In this document: one piece after another, positions 16,314 through 24,866 of the stretch
Numbering within the stretch: the first letter of the stretch is position 1
Layout of the letters: the number at the start of each line of letters is the position of its first letter
Assembly: GCA_910576915.1 (NCBI GenBank)
Contig: CAJTJT010000002.1
Coordinates: 1-64,000, forward strand
DNA length: 64,000 nucleotides
Origin: an uncultured Elusimicrobiales bacterium
GTDB lineage: Bacteria > Elusimicrobiota > Elusimicrobia > Elusimicrobiales > Elusimicrobiaceae
Reading direction: 5' to 3'
Notes under the pieces: model-generated
The model's input: only the letters and a program-made list of their open reading frames with translations
Database searches by the model: none
What the model was told of the DNA's origin: nothing
Translations under genes and position numbers: made by a program

Positions 16314-17420
16314 TTAGTTAAAACTCAACACAATGGCGGACGGAGTAATCGTCACCACCGTAAAATTGACGTTGTATTTGCGGATGATTTTGGCAGCCAG
16401 TTCTTCGGGCGTGGCGATATTGGCCGAAATTTCAAACTGCGCGCTGGAATTGGCGTAGCGCACGAGGTTGAAATCTTCAATTTCGCGCAAGTCTTTAAAA
16501 ATGGTCTGGATTTGTTTTAACCGTTCGATGGTGTTTACGTCTTTGACGGTTAAATTAAACGTCTTGGCCGAGTTGATGGCCGCGTTAACGGGTTCGGCCA
16601 GCTGTTTGGCGGCGGCTTCACACGCGGCGGAAATGGATTTCTGCGCGGCGATGTCCGGCAGCGGATCCAAACCGGATAATTGCTGTGCGCCTTCGGCCAC
16701 CATCGCATAGTTGTTGGTGGCGTACGTGCGGATGTTGGCGCGCGCACGGTACGTTTTAAAGGGAGACGTCGTTCCGGCCAGCGCAATCAGCGGGTTGGTT
16801 TCCACGTCCGCCACGATGACGAAACGAGCCCCTTCGGTGCGGGCTTTGTCGATGACGGAGGTGGGTTCTTCAATGTTATTCTGGCTTAAATTGTCCCCGT
16901 TCACAAGCGCAAACGGCTGGTTCTTTAAAGCGCGGTAAATGGCTTGTTTGCAGTCCTGGCGCAGGGAAATGTCTTCCCCGTTCATTTCGCGGGAAGTTAC
17001 CAAAATGGTGGTTTTTTTGGCAAACGCGTCGGACTCGGACTGTTTGATAATGTCCCCGATGTCCTTTACAAGCACCATGGCTTTGAGGCGCGTATACCAT
17101 TGATCGCCTTTGCGGTAGGCTTTTTGCACGTGGCTTCTGCGGATGAATCCGGCGGTTTTGGAGGTGATTTTATCTTCCACCAGCTGGGCCTGGTCTACCG
17201 TCGTGGCCGACGAAATAAACACGCCAGCCACCTGTTCCACGGCGGCGCGCTGTGCGGCCAGTTCGCCGTCCTTTTTCATTTGTTTTAAATTGTTCTCGTC
17301 GTACGGAACGAGCGACTCGGCGTACACGTATTCGCCTTCCCCTTTGGGTCCGACGCGTAATCCCCCGCAGGCCGAGCAAATGACCGCCGCGGCCAGCAGA
17401 CACAAAATTGATTTTTTCAT
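16314..17420 (-). CDS. lipoprotein with FlgT-N-like domain
   Basis: This 368-residue protein begins with a lipoprotein signal (VICSAC, Cys near residue 18). Residues about 28-115 resemble the N-terminal domain of flagellar assembly protein T and related proteins (AAQRAAVEQVAGVFISS, IRRSHVQKAYRKGDQWYTRLKAMV). The rest looks like a periplasmic alpha/beta region without a motif I know. It overlaps the LPP20-like gene by one base and has GGAGG before its ATG. No flagellar gene is in the window, so a flagellar role is not implied; an outer-membrane-associated function is inferred. Confidence 0.55.
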   Translation of the reverse strand: MKKSILCLLAAAVICSACGGLRVGPKGEGEYVYAESLVPYDENNLKQMKKDGELAAQRAAVEQVAGVFISSATTVDQAQLVEDKITSKTAGFIRRSHVQKAYRKGDQWYTRLKAMVLVKDIGDIIKQSESDAFAKKTTILVTSREMNGEDISLRQDCKQAIYRALKNQPFALVNGDNLSQNNIEEPTSVIDKARTEGARFVIVADVETNPLIALAGTTSPFKTYRARANIRTYATNNYAMVAEGAQQLSGLDPLPDIAAQKSISAACEAAAKQLAEPVNAAINSAKTFNLTVKDVNTIERLKQIQTIFKDLREIEDFNLVRYANSSAQFEISANIATPEELAAKIIRKYNVNFTVVTITPSAIVLSFN

Positions 17421-17866
17421 TATTTATCCTCCGGGTCCAGTCCGGCTTTTTTAAGGCGCTCTCTGGCGAGGCGCATGATGACGGCGCAGCCGCCGTCTTC
17501 CATATATTCCGTGGAAACAAGTTCCATGTGGCTGATGATGCCGTTCGTGCCCGACTCAATCGTGCTTCCGGCCGACACCGCGTCCACCACCTGCACGTTG
17601 GCTTCCAGGTTTGCGCCGTAAAGCACTTCGCTGGCGCGCTGGTAGGCGTGGGCGATAGCCGCTTCGCGGCTCATAATGCGGCGCTGGGAATCGGTTTGAT
17701 GATTCGGGTTGGCCGCACCGAAACCGCGCACCCACAGGTAATCCCCGGTCAGGAGCGTATCGTTAAACGCAGGGGCAATCGCGCCGTTTTTAACGGCGGT
17801 TTTAAGCGAGTGGCCGCAGGCGCACAGGCACAGAGCGGCAAGCGTAAGCGTAAAAAGTTTTTTCAT
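17420..17866 (-). CDS. LPP20-like lipoprotein
   Basis: This 148-residue protein has a short signal peptide with lipobox LCAC. Its middle section (RIMSREAAIAHAYQRASEVL) resembles the LPP20 lipoprotein domain, which often accompanies FlgT-like proteins. It lies between the DnaA-like ATPase and the FlgT-like lipoprotein, with 3-bp and 1-bp junctions, so the three are probably cotranscribed and may act together. The function is unknown. Confidence 0.6.
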   Translation of the reverse strand: MKKLFTLTLAALCLCACGHSLKTAVKNGAIAPAFNDTLLTGDYLWVRGFGAANPNHQTDSQRRIMSREAAIAHAYQRASEVLYGANLEANVQVVDAVSAGSTIESGTNGIISHMELVSTEYMEDGGCAVIMRLARERLKKAGLDPEDK

Positions 17867-17869
17867 GGG

Positions 17870-20800
17870 CTATCTCATCAGTTCGGAAATTACTTTTACG
17901 TACGTGCTGGGGGCTTTGGCGTCTTCCGCGTTGATGATACCGCAGCGGATGAGCATAATTTCCAGCATGTGCGTAAGGATGTCGTAAAAGTTTTCGCGTA
18001 CGGACGGTTCGCACACCGTCAGCGCCGGGCCCAAAATTACCGCGCCTTTGAGTTTTTTGTTGTCGCACAGGTTGGCGATTTTGAAGGCCGACGAAATGAT
18101 GTTGTCCGTCGAGTACGAAGAACGCACCGCAATTTCAAACCCGCCCGGGATGCCCAGTTCCTTGGCGCGCTGTTCAAGCGCGTAGACCATCCACGGCATC
18201 ATGGACGAGTTGTTCTGCGGGTAGAAAAATCCGATACGGCCCCAGTCGGTATTGGAAGAGGCGGTGATGGTGGTAATATCCATCGGATCGCGCGTTAAAA
18301 GCTGGCTGGACTGGTCTTCCCCGGTGGTGGCCAGCAGTTTTTCGAAAATGTTGGCCTGGGAGCGGTCTTCTTCGCGCATGTTCGGGTACATTAAGTTTTC
18401 CAGCACTTTTAAGCGGCGGATGCTGCGCGTGATGGTGCCCAGCGTCATATGCGGGCCGCCGAAGAACGCGGTAATTTGCGAATCGTTTAAATCCACGCCG
18501 TTTTCCAACAGCATTTTTTTGACGATTTTGAAATGCGTGGAACCGCCGGTGGGTTTTAATTCGGAAATCCAGCCCGAATCCAGTTTAAAGCGGATCAGCT
18601 GTTCCAGTTTTTCCAAACTTTCCGGCGGATATTTGGACGTAATGACGATTTGTTTCTGTTCGCGTAAAAATTTGTTGAGTAGCGCGGAAATGTGGGCGCG
18701 GTTCTGTTCGTTGATGGCGAGGAGGTGGATGTCGTCAATCAAGAGAACTTTTACCGTATCCATGAATTTTTCGAATTTTTCGATATTGCCTTCCATCACG
18801 TAGCGCTGAATGCCGCGCGAAAGGCGCACGCCGTTGGTCATAAAAATATTTTCCTGTCCGTATTTTTTGGAAAACGCATACGCCATGGCGTTTAAAAAGT
18901 GGGTTTTGCCCGTGCCGGTGGCTCCGTGGAAAACGAGCGGGTTGTAAAGTTTGCCCGGGTTTTCGATAACGGAAATGGCCGTCGCGTGCGCAAAGCGGTT
19001 GACGGACATGACCATGTTTTCCAACGTGTACGTGGGCACCATGGGCACTTCCAGCGGCCAGTTGTGTTTTTTCAGTTCCGACAGGGGAAGCTCGATAGAA
19101 TGGTCAATCGTTTTGGTTTTTTCAATAACGGGGTTGGGCGTTGCCGGGCGCGCGGGCTGCATGGCAGGCTGCGGCGCCGGAGTTACGGGCGCGGCGGGAG
19201 CCGGCTGGACGGGCGCAGCTGCAGGAGCGGCGGGCATGGCCGGGGCCGGAGGCACCGGGGCTTGCGGCGCGGGCGGTACGGGTTGCGCGGGCGCGGCGGT
19301 TTTGCGCCGGATGCGGAAAGTGGTTTTTTCTTCGAGATTTTCTTCCATAAGAGGTTCCCCTGTGTGTTCTTGCGGTTGGGTTTGCCGGGTCGGTTCCGGG
19401 CCGGGTTGTTTGTCATCGGCCGGAACGGAAATTTCCGGTTCGGGCTTGGGCGCGTTCTGCGCCGGAATCTGCGGTGCAACCGGTTGCGGCGGGATCGGGT
19501 GCACCACGTGATGCATGGTGGGCGGATCCTGCGGGTTGTGAAAAGATTTTTCGTACTGGGTGCGCATGATTTCGGTATTAAGCGTGGTTTCCAGATTGAA
19601 AGTCTTTTCCAGCGAATCTATTTTTTGTCCGCGGATTGTAATTTCCGGCAGATCGTCAGCGGCGTCTGCGGGAGAAATCGGTTTTGCGTGCGCGCGCACG
19701 GGCGGCACGGTGTTGGTTAAATTTACTTCTTCCGGTATCGGGTCGACGGAAGATGCGGCTTCATCCCCCCGGGGCTCGGCGTTTTTCGGGCCGTTTGCCT
19801 GGCGTACGGTAAAAAGCGTGGGGGACGGCGTGCGGTCGGCCGTATCGGGTTGGGTTTTATCCAGCTGCGAAAACGAGAACGTTTCTTCGTCTTGTGCCGG
19901 CGGTTCGGGCGCGGCGGGAATGGCCGCACGGATAATATCGTTTTCTTCCGGCGTTTGCGGCTCGGGCGGTTGGACGCTTAAACTGATTTGGGCCAACCCT
20001 TCCACAGAGGACGGCTGCGGTTCTTGCGCGGGCGCGTCGCCGCCGGAGAGGTTTTCTCCCGCCGGGGACACCACCGCATCCGTTTCCTGCGGGCGGAGTT
20101 CCTGCGGAACCTCCTGCGGCGGGTTGGTGTTGGCGTGCTGGACGAAGCTGAGGTCCTTTTTCGCCAGACGGTCGGTAATGGTGTTTAAATCTTCTAAATC
20201 GATAATACAGGTTTGGTCTTTGATTTTTTGTTCAAAAACGTTGAACGTTTCTTCCAAACTGTCTTTTCCGTCGGCCAAGTTGCCCATTTTCTGTTCGCGC
20301 TGGATTTGGGAATTTTTAACGAGTTTTTGGTTTTCCAGATCCAGGAACATATCGTATTTGGTTTCGGCGGAGAAAATATCTTCCAGCGGCATTTTGTCGA
20401 GCAAGGTGCCTTCCATGTCTTTAATCAGCATGTCCTTGTCGTTAATGGTTATTTCGCCGGAGGCGTGTTCTTCGGGCTGGGGTTCCGGTGCGGCCGGAGG
20501 CTGCGGCGCGGGCGTGCGGAAAAAGCTGTCGGCAGGTTCAATGGTGCCGATGGAGCCTTCCGCTCCGGGCTGTTGGGATTCTTTTGCGTTAAAAAGCGGG
20601 TCGCCCAGTACGCCGCCGGGGACAAATTCGTTCACTTTGCGGCTTTGTTCGGCCGCTTCCGCCGCCGCGGTGCGGATTTTGGACAAGGTTTCTTCATCCA
20701 GCGTTTCGGGCAGTTCAAAAGCGTATACGTACGGCGCAACGGCGGGTACGGGTTCCTGCACGAAGCCTTGCAATTTTTTTGCAATCAAACGCGCGTCGTG

Positions 20801-20884
20801 TTCCGTGCCGTCCGTTACAAGCGTGTAACGCAGGCCGCCGGTTTGCGGGTCCAGCCGGGAAATAACGTCCCAATTATTAATCAT
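17870..20884 (-). CDS. large protein with DnaA-like AAA+ ATPase domain
   Basis: This 1004-residue protein is unlike ordinary DnaA. Residues 1 to about 620 are mostly low-complexity, acidic and Pro/Ala-rich, with a dense Pro-Ala stretch near 530-590 and two similar motifs (SLEETFN near 210, SLEKTFN near 425). A DnaA-type AAA+ module follows: GATGTGKTHFLNAMAY near 653, LLIDDIHLL near 716, and a sensor region QIVITSKYPPESLEKLEQLI. The DnaA domain IV helix-turn-helix is absent; the last roughly 180 residues are unrelated and contain no motif I know. It overlaps deoC by four bases. It could be a regulator or an organiser of the adjacent lipoproteins; no function can be assigned. Confidence 0.7.
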   Translation of the reverse strand: MINNWDVISRLDPQTGGLRYTLVTDGTEHDARLIAKKLQGFVQEPVPAVAPYVYAFELPETLDEETLSKIRTAAAEAAEQSRKVNEFVPGGVLGDPLFNAKESQQPGAEGSIGTIEPADSFFRTPAPQPPAAPEPQPEEHASGEITINDKDMLIKDMEGTLLDKMPLEDIFSAETKYDMFLDLENQKLVKNSQIQREQKMGNLADGKDSLEETFNVFEQKIKDQTCIIDLEDLNTITDRLAKKDLSFVQHANTNPPQEVPQELRPQETDAVVSPAGENLSGGDAPAQEPQPSSVEGLAQISLSVQPPEPQTPEENDIIRAAIPAAPEPPAQDEETFSFSQLDKTQPDTADRTPSPTLFTVRQANGPKNAEPRGDEAASSVDPIPEEVNLTNTVPPVRAHAKPISPADAADDLPEITIRGQKIDSLEKTFNLETTLNTEIMRTQYEKSFHNPQDPPTMHHVVHPIPPQPVAPQIPAQNAPKPEPEISVPADDKQPGPEPTRQTQPQEHTGEPLMEENLEEKTTFRIRRKTAAPAQPVPPAPQAPVPPAPAMPAAPAAAPVQPAPAAPVTPAPQPAMQPARPATPNPVIEKTKTIDHSIELPLSELKKHNWPLEVPMVPTYTLENMVMSVNRFAHATAISVIENPGKLYNPLVFHGATGTGKTHFLNAMAYAFSKKYGQENIFMTNGVRLSRGIQRYVMEGNIEKFEKFMDTVKVLLIDDIHLLAINEQNRAHISALLNKFLREQKQIVITSKYPPESLEKLEQLIRFKLDSGWISELKPTGGSTHFKIVKKMLLENGVDLNDSQITAFFGGPHMTLGTITRSIRRLKVLENLMYPNMREEDRSQANIFEKLLATTGEDQSSQLLTRDPMDITTITASSNTDWGRIGFFYPQNNSSMMPWMVYALEQRAKELGIPGGFEIAVRSSYSTDNIISSAFKIANLCDNKKLKGAVILGPALTVCEPSVRENFYDILTHMLEIMLIRCGIINAEDAKAPSTYVKVISELMR

Positions 20885-21525
20885 TTGCCCTCGATAATCT
20901 TTACGCCGCTGCTGGCGCCGATACGGGTGGCCCCGGCGGCTACCATTGCGTCAAAATCTTCGCGCGAGCGGACTCCGCCCGACGCTTTTACCTGCATGTT
21001 TGCGGGAACGGACTTGCGCATCAGCGCCACGTCCGCCGCGGTGGCACCGCCGCCGGTGAACCCGGTGGAGGTTTTTACAAAATCGGCCCCGGCCTTGGCG
21101 GCCAGTTCGCAGGTTTTTACTTTTTCTTCTTCCGTCAGTTGGGACGTTTCGATAATGACTTTTAAAATATGTCCTTCGCACGCTTTGCGCACGGCGGAGA
21201 TATCGTTCAAAACGGTGTCATAGTCGCCGCTTTTAAGGGCGCCGAGGTTGATGACCATGTCGATCTCGTCGGCGCCGTTTTTCAAAGCGTCCCGTGTTTC
21301 GTATTCTTTTACGGCCGTGGTATTGGCCCCCAGCGGAAAACCGATGACCGTGCACACTTTTACGTCCGTCCCTTTTAACAGTTCCTTGGCGTACGCCACC
21401 CAGTACGGGTTGATGCAGACGCTGAAGAAACCGTGTTGTTTGGCTTCGTCGCAAATGCGGCGGACGTCCTCTTTCGAGGCGACGGGTTTTAAAATGGTGT
21501 GGTCAATCAGTTTAGCCGGGTTCAT
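20881..21525 (-). CDS. deoC: deoxyribose-phosphate aldolase
   Basis: This 214-residue TIM-barrel class I aldolase cleaves 2-deoxyribose 5-phosphate to glyceraldehyde 3-phosphate and acetaldehyde in deoxynucleoside catabolism. The Schiff-base Lys lies in DFVKTSTGF, with a second Lys in MQVKASGGVRSREDF and the early LIDHTILKP motif. The Shine-Dalgarno is AAGGAG. It follows tpiA, the enzyme acting on its product, by 10 bp. Confidence 0.95.
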   Translation of the reverse strand: MNPAKLIDHTILKPVASKEDVRRICDEAKQHGFFSVCINPYWVAYAKELLKGTDVKVCTVIGFPLGANTTAVKEYETRDALKNGADEIDMVINLGALKSGDYDTVLNDISAVRKACEGHILKVIIETSQLTEEEKVKTCELAAKAGADFVKTSTGFTGGGATAADVALMRKSVPANMQVKASGGVRSREDFDAMVAAGATRIGASSGVKIIEGK

Positions 21526-21535
21526 ACGAAACTCC

Positions 21536-22294
21536 TTATTTGTTGAAGTTGATGATGCGGGCGAATTTGTCCGCGATTAAAGACTGTCCGCCTACGAGCG
21601 CGCCGTCCACGTCGGGTTTGGCCATAATTTCGTCGACGTTGGAGTCTTTCACGCTGCCGCCGTAAAGGATGCGGGTGGCTTCGGCAAACGCCGGGGAGTA
21701 GGCTTTGGCCAGGTACGCGCGGGTGGCGGCGTGAACTTCCTGCGCCTGTTCGGGCGTAGCGGTTTTGCCGGTGCCGATGGCCCACACGGGTTCGTAAGCG
21801 ATGATGATGCCTTTTAATTGTTCTTCGGTAAAATCTTTGAGGCCGTTTTTAAGCTGGTTTTCGATGACTTCCAGGGTTTTGCCGGCTTCGCGTTCTTCCA
21901 AGGTTTCGCCCACGCAGAAAACAACTTTCAAGCCGTGGCGCAACGCGGCGGCTACTTTTTTGTTCAAAATTTCGTCCGTATCGCCGAAAACGCTTCTGCG
22001 TTCGCTGTGGCCGATAAGGGTGAGCGTGGCGCCGGCGTCTTTGGCCTGCACGGGGGAAACCGCGCTGGTGAACGCGCCTTTGTCTTCCCAGTGAACGTCT
22101 TGGGCGGCTACTTGGATTTCGGAGCCTTTGGCGAGTTCGGCCACTTTGGCCAGCGAAGTGTAAGACGGAGCAACAATAATTTCTACGTTGTTTTTATTGC
22201 CGGCTTTGGTTAAAGCGGTAATGAGGTCGGCCGATTCGGCCAGGGTGTTGTGCATTTTCCAGTTTCCGGCGATGATAGGGGTTCTGTTGGTCAT
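21536..22294 (-). CDS. tpiA: triosephosphate isomerase
   Basis: This 252-residue glycolytic enzyme interconverts dihydroxyacetone phosphate and glyceraldehyde 3-phosphate. The active-site residues are visible: Asn-Lys in GNWKMHN (Lys 13), His in IGHSERR, Glu in AYEPVWAIGTGK and the phosphate-binding YGGSV. It is the first gene of the long minus-strand run and has its own promoter region upstream. The Shine-Dalgarno is GAGG. Confidence 0.97.
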   Translation of the reverse strand: MTNRTPIIAGNWKMHNTLAESADLITALTKAGNKNNVEIIVAPSYTSLAKVAELAKGSEIQVAAQDVHWEDKGAFTSAVSPVQAKDAGATLTLIGHSERRSVFGDTDEILNKKVAAALRHGLKVVFCVGETLEEREAGKTLEVIENQLKNGLKDFTEEQLKGIIIAYEPVWAIGTGKTATPEQAQEVHAATRAYLAKAYSPAFAEATRILYGGSVKDSNVDEIMAKPDVDGALVGGQSLIADKFARIINFNK

Positions 22295-22328
22295 GTAAAT
22301 TCCTCTGAAAATATAAAATTACGGCATG

Positions 22329-22389
22329 TTCCCGTCCTCAGGCGGGAATCTTCCTATTAAATACTATCATAAAGAAAGCAAAATGGAAA
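22329..22389 (-). promoter_or_regulatory. promoter and leader hairpin of tpiA run
   Basis: On the minus strand TTTCCA (22389-22384) and TAGTAT (22366-22361) are 17 bp apart, with an extended TGA before the -10. The leader holds the hairpin TTCCCG / CGGGAA (22348-22329). Confidence 0.5.
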
Positions 22390-22440
22390 GGGCTGTTTTG
22401 AATAAGAGAATGCTGGTTGGGCTTGCCAGTTCGTCAGTTT

Positions 22441-22610
22441 GGGACATATCTAAACAGTGTGGCTTAAACCAGTCAAAAAAGCGCGGTGGGTAAGGGAGTG
22501 GCGGCTCGGTCTTGCAGACAGGCAGATACCCCCTTGAGTTGTTTCCGTCTAATTGATAAGCACCGTCTATTACTAAACTCCGGTTAGGCCGGAATGCCTG
22601 CCCCCGGCAA
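22441..22610 (+). repeat. composite upstream repeat of pilin B, R1-R2
   Basis: R1 (about 22441-22505, core TAAACAGTGTGGCTTAAAC) is followed directly by R2 (about 22506-22610, core CCCCCTTGAGTTGTTTCC then TAAGCACCGTC). Both match the blocks before pilins A and D. Confidence 0.8.
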
Positions 22611-22643
22611 GGGGGTTGACCCGTTTTTTTTTTTTGATAACAT
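22601..22643 (+). promoter_or_regulatory. T12 promoter of pilin B with abutting palindrome
   Basis: CCCCC-ggcaa-GGGGG (22601-22615) ends exactly before TTGACC (22616-22621). CG, twelve T and GA precede TAACAT (22638-22643), with an extended TGA and a 16-bp spacer. Confidence 0.7.
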
Positions 22644-22676
22644 GGGGATATTTCCGGCAAGGGAGGGGTGTCGCTT

Positions 22677-23183
22677 ATGTATCAAGAATGTGGTTTTACT
22701 TTAATAGAGTTGTTGGTAGTTGTTTTAATCATCGGCATATTATCGGCGGTGGCGTTACCGCAGTACCAGGTGGCGGTGGATAAGGCGCGATTGGGGAAAT
22801 ATTTAACTTTGGGTAAAAGTGTCAAGCAGGCAGAAGAGGCTTATTATATGGCCAATGGGGCGTACTTGGCTGATTTGGCTGCTCTGGATGTGGAACTTCC
22901 GGCTGTTTGTCGGCTGCAGTCTGGCGGCGGACACAACAATGAAGCTTACTGTGATTCTGACGGAGTGTTTGTGAATAATAACTCTGCCGGTAATATCGCA
23001 GTTGGGCAGTTGTATATTATGCTATGCCCGAACGCCTCTTGGAGCGCCTGCGCCCAAAGGACTGGGATTGCTTCACTAATTTTCAACTTTGATAATTCTC
23101 CCTCAAATCCCGGCAAAATACAATGTACCCATCTAGCGGGAAGCGCGCGCGGGCAGAGGCTGTGTAAGGCGCTGAATTTATAA
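22677..23183 (+). CDS. type IV prepilin-like protein (pilin B)
   Basis: This 168-residue prepilin starts at ATG 22677 after GGGAGGGG; a GTG at 22668 overlaps the ribosome site and is less likely. The leader is MYQECG^FTLIE with Glu at +5, unusual in carrying a Cys before the cleavage Gly. The hydrophobic helix runs to about residue 28. The C-terminal domain has several cysteines and ends GQRLCKALNL, similar to the FCAALNL end of pilin E. It is probably a subunit of the same filament as pilins A, D and E. Confidence 0.87.
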   Translation: MYQECGFTLIELLVVVLIIGILSAVALPQYQVAVDKARLGKYLTLGKSVKQAEEAYYMANGAYLADLAALDVELPAVCRLQSGGGHNNEAYCDSDGVFVNNNSAGNIAVGQLYIMLCPNASWSACAQRTGIASLIFNFDNSPSNPGKIQCTHLAGSARGQRLCKALNL

Positions 23184-23211
23184 AGCCCCGGTTTTTTAAT
23201 ATAAAAAACAC

Positions 23212-23233
23212 CCCGCCCAACCGGGCGGGGTAT
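23212..23233. terminator. terminator between pilin B and lpxI
   Basis: A 9-bp stem (ACCCCGCCC / GGGCGGGGT) with an AACC loop is followed on the minus strand by GTTTTTTAT. It mainly terminates the lpx run and lies between convergent genes. Confidence 0.75.
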
Positions 23234-23251
23234 TCACTGTACGCGGTAAAA

Positions 23252-24079
23252 TTAAACCGCCGCTAGACAAATTTTGTATTTGTCCGCCAGCTTGATGACT
23301 TCTTCCAAATCCAGCACCAGGGTTTTGCCCGCTTCAAACGCCAGTACGCCGATGCCCGCCTTGTGCAGGCTTTCCAGCGTCCCTTTGCCGATGACGGGCA
23401 GGTCGTAGCGGGCGTCCTGGTTGGGGCGCGCCACTTTTACGACGGCTACGGCCGATTTTTTTTCGGCCGATTCGCGGTATAATTCCCCTGCGCGTAAAAT
23501 ACAGCGGTCCGTTCCTTCCATCCCTTCCACGGCAATCACGGCGTTTTGGCTGACTACGCAGGTGAGGCCGATGTCCATCTCCGCAATTTGTTTGGCCGTT
23601 TTATAGCCAAACGCAATCACCCGGTTTTCTTCTTCCGTCGGTTTGCGGGCGGACAATACGCCGGGCTGGGGCATAAAGTCTTCCAGGAACAGGGCGGAAT
23701 TCATAAATTCGATACCGTCTTTTTTAAATTCGTCCATCACGCGCGAGAGAATATTTTTGGTTTGCATATTTTTTAAGGAAGCCAAAAATTTCGCTCCGCG
23801 CAAATCCGGCATCAGGTTGGAAAAAATGGACGTGTGCTGCACTCTGCCGGCCATGACTACGCGCGTTACGCCGTTTTCGCGGAAGAAGCGGATTCCCGCG
23901 CCCAGCTGCCCCAGGCGGAATGCTTGGAACACGCGGGCGCAGTTTTTATAATCTTCTTCTCTGGCGTTGCCTTTTGCGCCGGCGACGTACACTTCAAACC
24001 CTTTGGCGTGCGCCTTTTGGGCGATGTATACGGGCATTTTGCCTTCGCCGGCAATCAGGCCGATTTTATTCGTCGTCAT
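23252..24079 (-). CDS. lpxI: UDP-2,3-diacylglucosamine pyrophosphatase LpxI
   Basis: This 275-residue protein matches the LpxI (DUF1009) family, which hydrolyses UDP-2,3-diacylglucosamine to lipid X in lipid A synthesis where LpxH is missing. Visible motifs are LIAGEGKMPVYIAQKA at the N-terminus, VMAGRVQHTSIF, and the C-terminal domain with AVEGMEGTDRCILRAG and DLPVIGKGTLESLHKAG. It overlaps lpxA by 14 bp and closes the operon. Confidence 0.92.
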   Translation of the reverse strand: MTTNKIGLIAGEGKMPVYIAQKAHAKGFEVYVAGAKGNAREEDYKNCARVFQAFRLGQLGAGIRFFRENGVTRVVMAGRVQHTSIFSNLMPDLRGAKFLASLKNMQTKNILSRVMDEFKKDGIEFMNSALFLEDFMPQPGVLSARKPTEEENRVIAFGYKTAKQIAEMDIGLTCVVSQNAVIAVEGMEGTDRCILRAGELYRESAEKKSAVAVVKVARPNQDARYDLPVIGKGTLESLHKAGIGVLAFEAGKTLVLDLEEVIKLADKYKICLAAV

Positions 24080-24866
24080 GCTCGTTCATTTTGCGTTTGG
24101 CCGGGGCCACGCCGCGTTTGGAGGCTTTGCAAAAATCAATCATGTGCTGAACTTCGGCGCACGGTTTTTTTGCTTCCAGTTCTTCGCACGCTTCCAAGAG
24201 GCGTTTGCCGCTTCTGAACAGCGTTTTGTAGGCGCGTTTGATTTCCATAATGGTTTCGCGCGCCAAGCCCGCACGGCGCATGCCTACAATGTTGAGTCCT
24301 ACCAGGCGCGCCCGTTCACCCTGCGCGATGCAGAAAGGCGGAATATCAAGCGGGAGCATGGCGCCGCCGGAGAGCATGGCCATGGTGCCCACGCGTACAA
24401 ACTGGTGAATCCCCACCATGCCGGACATGACGACGCGGTCTTCCACAATCACGTGGCCGGCCACACCCGTCGAGTTGGCGATAATGATGTTATTGCCCAG
24501 GTGGCAGTCATGCGCGACGTGCGCGTTTGCCATCAAGAGGCAGTTGTTGCCGATGGAGGTGGGGGAGTTTAAATCGGTGGAGCGGTGGATGGTAACGCAC
24601 TCGCGGATTTTGTTGCCGTTGCCCATGGTGACGCGGGTCGGCTCGTCTTTATAAGACAAATCCTGCGGTTTTACGCCGATAAACGCGCTGGCGATGATGT
24701 CGTTACCGTCGCCCATGGTGGTGTTTTCGATGACGCAAAACGGGCCGATGTGGTTGTTCTTGCCGATGACTACGTCCGCCCCGATGACGGTGTACGGGCC
24801 TACAACGGTAGAGGGGTCGATTTTGGCGGCCGGGTCGATAATAGCGGTGGGGTGAATGTTAGTCAT
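24066..24866 (-). CDS. lpxA: UDP-N-acetylglucosamine acyltransferase LpxA
   Basis: This 266-residue left-handed beta-helix enzyme makes the first committed transfer of a hydroxyacyl chain in lipid A synthesis. Hexapeptide repeats fill residues 1-185 (IHPTAIIDPAAKIDPSTVVG), with the catalytic His in NAHVAHDCHLGNN and the GMVGIHQFVRVG signature. The C-terminus is helical. It overlaps fabZ by 8 bp; the usual fabZ-lpxA pairing is kept. Confidence 0.95.
   Translation of the reverse strand: MTNIHPTAIIDPAAKIDPSTVVGPYTVIGADVVIGKNNHIGPFCVIENTTMGDGNDIIASAFIGVKPQDLSYKDEPTRVTMGNGNKIRECVTIHRSTDLNSPTSIGNNCLLMANAHVAHDCHLGNNIIIANSTGVAGHVIVEDRVVMSGMVGIHQFVRVGTMAMLSGGAMLPLDIPPFCIAQGERARLVGLNIVGMRRAGLARETIMEIKRAYKTLFRSGKRLLEACEELEAKKPCAEVQHMIDFCKASKRGVAPAKRKMNEHDDE

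Noticed and set aside
17408..20828. Long open frames on the plus strand opposite the DnaA-like gene
   Set aside because: They are mirror frames of a GC-rich, Pro/Ala-rich gene, have no ribosome sites or recognisable domains, and the minus frame has clear ATPase motifs.
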